DNA of 64,000 nucleotides from Perilla frutescens (Eukaryota > Streptophyta > Magnoliopsida > Lamiales > Lamiaceae), in contig BRKX01000002.1 of the NCBI GenBank assembly GCA_026008535.1, positions 74,979,380-75,043,379 on the forward strand. Direction: 5' to 3'. The number at the start of each line of letters is the position of its first letter. The first letter of the stretch is position 1. Made by a program: the position numbers and the translations under genes. Positions 60,201 through 64,000 of this stretch are shown here, in pieces. The notes under the pieces are model-generated. The model had not been told where the DNA came from. It saw only the letters and a program-made list of their open reading frames with translations, and did not search any database.

Positions 60201-61794
60201 TACGGTGTTAGTTACTACCAACCTTAACAAGATAATTGATACGAATTATTATCCTGTTGAAACAGCGAGAAGGTCTAATATGCGTCACAGACCAATAGGA
60301 ATTGGTGTACAAGGTCTTGCTGACACCTTTATCTTGCTTGGCATGTCATTTGAATCTCCAGAGGTAAAAGGCTGATGTGCTATTCCATGTGCTTTCCATG
60401 CGGTTTTACTAAAATGCTCAAGTTAGTCGGTTCTATTCATAATTGCAGGCTCAGCAGTTGAACAAGGATATATTTGAGACCATATACTATCATGCATTAA
60501 AGGCATCTTGTGAACTGGCTCAAAAAGAAGGCCCATATGAAACGTACAAGGGAAGTCCTGTTAGCAAGGTACATTTATGAAGATCTTTTAACCACTCTAT
60601 CTTGCTGTACATTTATTAAGCATGCTAATGAAGCAATTTGTACAACTTTTATGAATTTCAGTCTTGTTATACTTGTGAATTATCATATCAGAAAATTTAA
60701 GATTTGTTCCATGTTGCTGGTATTACATGGCATAATGTTTTAGATATGATTGTATCCTTCAGGGTATTATCCAGCCAGATATGTGGGGAGTGAAGCCTTC
60801 AGATAGATGGGATTGGGGTGCTCTTCGGGCATTGATAGCAACACACGGAGTTCGGAACTCACTTCTCATAGCGCCCATGCCTACTGCTTCAACAAGTCAG
60901 ATTCTTGGAAACAATGAGTGCTTTGAGCCATACACTTCCAACATTTACAGTCGTAGAGTTCTAAGGTTTAACTTGTTATAACATATTCATTCATTTCCTC
61001 GTATCTGCATTTTGTTTGCCATGACACTGACATTATCTATTGATGATGCCCTTTTCAGTGGTGAGTTTGTTGTGGTGAACAAACATCTTCTTCATGATCT
61101 GACAGAGATGGGCCTTTGGTCTCCTGCTGTTAAGAACAGGATAATTTACGAGGATGGCTCTGTTCAAAAGATCCCTGAGATTCCTGATGATCTTAAAGTG
61201 ATTTACAAGTATGCATTCCACAGTGTTGGAGCTACACACCATTCCTTCCTTTTAAATTTCAACACACTAATTCATTTTGTTTTTCTCAGGACTGTTTGGG
61301 AAATCAAGCAACGGATATTGGTCGATATGGCTGTTGACCGTGGATGCTACATAGACCAGAGTCAGAGCCTTAACATCCACATGGACCAACCTAGTTTTGG
61401 AAAGCTTACTTCTCTCCACTTCCATGCCTGGACTAGGGTATGCTATAATCTGAATTTACCGACTATGTAGCACATTTTGAAAAATTTAATCAACTCATTG
61501 GTGTGCTTATATCTATGCTGTCCTTGGTCATGAAGGGTTTGAAGACGGGTATGTACTATCTAAGATCACGTGCTGCAGCAGATGCTATCAAATTCACAGT
61601 CGACACTACCATGATTAAGGTATGTGCTCTCTACACAAGGAATGATTCAGTATCTCTGCACATATGCTCTAAACCAAAAGGTGTTTACTCTGCAGGATAT
61701 GCCTAAGACCGTAGCTGATGATGAAAATTCTAAGATGGCACAGGTTGTATGCTCTTTAGCTAACCGCGACGAGTGCCTGGCTTGTGGAAGTTGA
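57220..61794 (+). CDS. RNR1: Ribonucleoside-diphosphate reductase large subunit (class Ia)
   Basis: Reduces all four ribonucleoside diphosphates to deoxy forms, in complex with the small R2 subunit in the cytosol. Exons: 57220-57447, 57841-57902, 57978-58065, 58350-58613, 58756-58996, 59075-59151, 59328-59498, 59590-59682, 59774-59923, 60006-60092, 60199-60363, 60449-60568, 60763-60965, 61059-61208, 61290-61437, 61536-61619, 61696-61794. All 17 are GT-AG and in phase: 2,430 bp, 809 residues, close to the known plant length of about 816. The ATP-cone occupies the N-terminus (MYVVKRDGRQETVHFDKITA). Active-site residues fall at the eukaryotic positions: Cys218 (LSSCF), Asn427/Cys429/Glu431 (SSNLCTE), Cys444 (AVCNLAS), and Tyr756/Tyr757 (GLKTGMYYLR) for radical transfer. 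The tail CLACGS supplies the Cys804/Cys807 shuttle. The start is the ATG at 57220; an upstream in-frame TTG is not a start. The upstream E2F site fits S-phase control. Known as RNR1 or CLS8 in Arabidopsis. Confidence 0.98.
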
Positions 61795-62269
61795 GCTCTA
61801 CATCATAAGAGTGATTTTATTGGTTCTCTTCTTATGTTGCTCCAAAAGGCCAACTGTAACTATGTCGGGATGAGTTTTCGAGCTGCTGCAACATCTTCCA
61901 AGGGTCACCTAAAGCTTGCATTCTCTTCCCATTTGTGCACTTCAAATGATGTCCGACTTGTTTTAGCTAATGTAATATTTACAGTAAGAAAAGTTAATAG
62001 GGACTAGTCATCTGTTATGACTATGAAATGTTCTATGTTGCTTGTGGTTTTATCTTAAATGGAAGTCAACTCAATTTCCATAATGTATGAATTTATGTAT
62101 ATGTAATGATCCTTTGAAACAGTTGATTCTGTGTACATCATGAGTTTTGCAGTTGTCTAAGCATTTTGTGTGGTACGTTATGTTCATGGAAATTAAGAAT
62201 AAGTATGAATATAAGGATAAAATTATATAATGAATATTTGTTGGGATTTGAATTTGATATTTTGTGATT

Positions 62270-62343
62270 GAGACTTGTAAATCTTTGAGCTTGATTCGTT
62301 AAGGAATATTCAAGTTTGGGTTAGAGCGCTTGAGTTTGATTGA

Positions 62344-62382
<39 letters not shown>

Positions 62383-62730
62383 CTATTGTTCAAGTTCAGC
62401 TTGATAAATATTTGTGATATTTGAATTTGGCTTGAGCTTAGTTCATAAAATGCTTGAGGAATGCTTAAAAAAAGATTTGTTTAATATACACATTCTAGCT
62501 CTGGCTCGAAAAAAGAGTTTATTTAATTTACTAGTTTGAAATGTTTATAATATTCATGAACTTGTTTGATTAAATTCGAGATCAAACATGTTCATAAGTT
62601 GGTTGAGCTGAATATTACTTTGTTCAAGCTTGACTCGATAATTTTATTGAGCTCGAGTGGCTAGTTTAAAAAACGAACAAATTTTTTTTGAGTTGAGCTC
62701 CAAATATCTCGTGAGCGCCTCTATTCATTT
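62270..62730. repeat. GAGCTCGAG-rich dispersed repeat, copy 4, with long T tract
   Basis: Contains GAGCTTGATTCGTTAAGGAA, TTGAGCTCGAGTGGCTAG and GAGTTGAGCTCCAAATATCT words like the three other copies. It ends near TCGTGAGCGCCTCTA, whose complement TAGAGGCGCTCACGA looks like a hAT-type terminus. It includes an unbroken run of 36 T at 62347-62382. Confidence 0.5.
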
Positions 62731-64000
62731 ACGGTCCTAGCCACGTGGCATGACATCATGTTGTACGGCATCATCAAAAAATTTATCGAATGATAGGGTG
62801 ACTTTGGACAAATTTGTAGTCGACAGGTTGTTTGGTTTTTCTAAAAATCGTCTTAAAATGTTGTGTAACAATTGGACCAATTAAATTTGCACTAGAAATT
62901 TTGTGTGGAGTGAATTACGCCGTGAGTACTAACCATTTATTGCATTAAAACTATATAAAAAACGATGAAAATGAAACATGATTTCATTATTTTTAAATTA
63001 AATGTCGTTATTAGTTATATTATTTTCAGTTGACGATTTGAACTCGCCCATGTTGCTAGAACGTGGGCCATTGGCAAACCTAGTATTTATTTATTGCGAA
63101 GAAGAAAAACGGAATGAGATTGAAATTGAGATATGATGGGCCTAAAACCTAGTTACTACTTACTAGGATGTCGACACACACTATATTTATGGTAATCATT
63201 TTTTAAGTGATCTGAGGTAGGGATGTCGATTGGGTAGTTCGTTCGATTTTGAGTCCATCTTATCAAGTTGTCGAATTATTTAGTTTGAGCTAGTTTCAAC
63301 TGAAAATTATTAGCACCTAATCCTAATTTTTCGGATTTTGAGTTAGCCCATCGGGTCAGAAAATTTATAAAAAAAATCTTTAATTTTCATAAATTTATCA
63401 ATTCATATCGTTTAAATTTCTAATTTTAGCAAATTAACAATAAATATAATATACCTTATCACTAATTAATTGAATAAATTATTTAACTTTCACCAATTAT
63501 ATTTTTAGTCCTTAAATCAAATTACATCAAACATAAAATTTTCAATATTTAAACAAAATATAAAGATAAAAAATAAAAATTCAGACTATTCGGACCAATC
63601 CACTTAATTTCGGGCTAGCCCTATCGGAGAAAAAAAAAATTCGGGCTAGAATTTTCTCGCCCTATTTTTTTTTTCAGGCTATTCAGGTTATCTCATCAGT
63701 TTCAGACTAAATTAACATGTCTAAGGGTTATTTTAGAAAAACCATGAATTTTAATTATTTTTTTAATTATGATATATATATATATATATTGTTATTTTTT
63801 CAGATTTCTTTTTCTTTCTTTCAATTGCAATATGAACGACACTTGCAATCTAAAAGTATTGATCGGGAGGCCCAATTTTATAAGTGCAAGTTATGATTCC
63901 TTTTTTTTTTCATTTTTTCTCTATCGATCAAGAACATATGATTTTTTTTAGTGTTTTTAAATACACTACCAAATTTCTTTATACACTACTATTAAAATTA
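62731..64000. other. AT-rich intergenic region
   Basis: No gene seen. The segment 63217-63715 (GTAGGGATGTCGATTGGGTA, CCATCGGGTCAG, TTCGGGCTAGCCC, GGTTATCTCATCAG) looks like a degenerate repeat of the AGGGRTGTCGA-type hAT family. A TA run lies at 63773-63790. Confidence 0.45.

Overview
This is nuclear DNA of a flowering plant, almost certainly a core eudicot. The evidence is cytosolic-type plant tRNA genes, AT-rich intergenic DNA, GT-AG introns, plant-only gene families (a COV/LCV membrane protein, a JINGUBANG-type WD40 protein, a plastid-targeted protein) and a dense mix of Copia, hAT, Mutator-like, Stowaway-like and SINE elements. I cannot name the species. An asterid such as a member of the Lamiales is only a guess.

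Layout. At 1-7 kb there are two tRNA genes (Ser-AGA, His-GUG), a single-exon gene for a thylakoid-type protein, a small unknown single-exon gene on the minus strand, and several MITE/SINE insertions. From 7.4 to 31.4 kb one very large minus-strand gene encodes a VPS13-family bridge-like lipid transfer protein. I could join 35 exons with consistent GT-AG splice sites and phases into a 3,146-residue protein. Its introns carry at least two inverted-repeat transposons. At 31.6-37.3 kb there is a Mutator-type MITE 248 bp upstream of the VPS13 start codon, then a recent but defective Copia retrotransposon (nearly identical 160-bp LTRs, no gag, broken pol). At 37.8-39.3 kb lies an intronless seven-bladed WD40 gene. 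At 41.5-47.0 kb there is a cluster of hAT elements: one internally deleted, one with an internal tandem duplication, and between them fragments of host genes including a fatty-acid-amide-hydrolase exon. At 47.9 kb there is a small gene with a good TATA box. At 50.6-54.1 kb is an LCV (LIKE COV) gene on the minus strand with seven exons. At 57.2-61.8 kb is the large subunit of class Ia ribonucleotide reductase on the plus strand, with 17 exons and a consensus E2F site upstream. The last 2 kb is repeat-derived and AT-rich.

The genes do not form a pathway. They are independent housekeeping or developmental genes: lipid transfer at membrane contacts, endomembrane trafficking, dNTP supply in S phase, and WD40 scaffolding. 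The VPS13-WD40 adjacency recalls the Arabidopsis pair At3g50380/At3g50390, from memory. The most unusual parts are the precisely bounded transposons (three Mutator-type MITEs with perfect 9-bp target duplications, two SINEs with 11-12 bp duplications), the gene fragments trapped between hAT copies, and the gag-less Copia element. I saw no clear sign of an entirely new system. All exon joins were made by eye, without transcript data.
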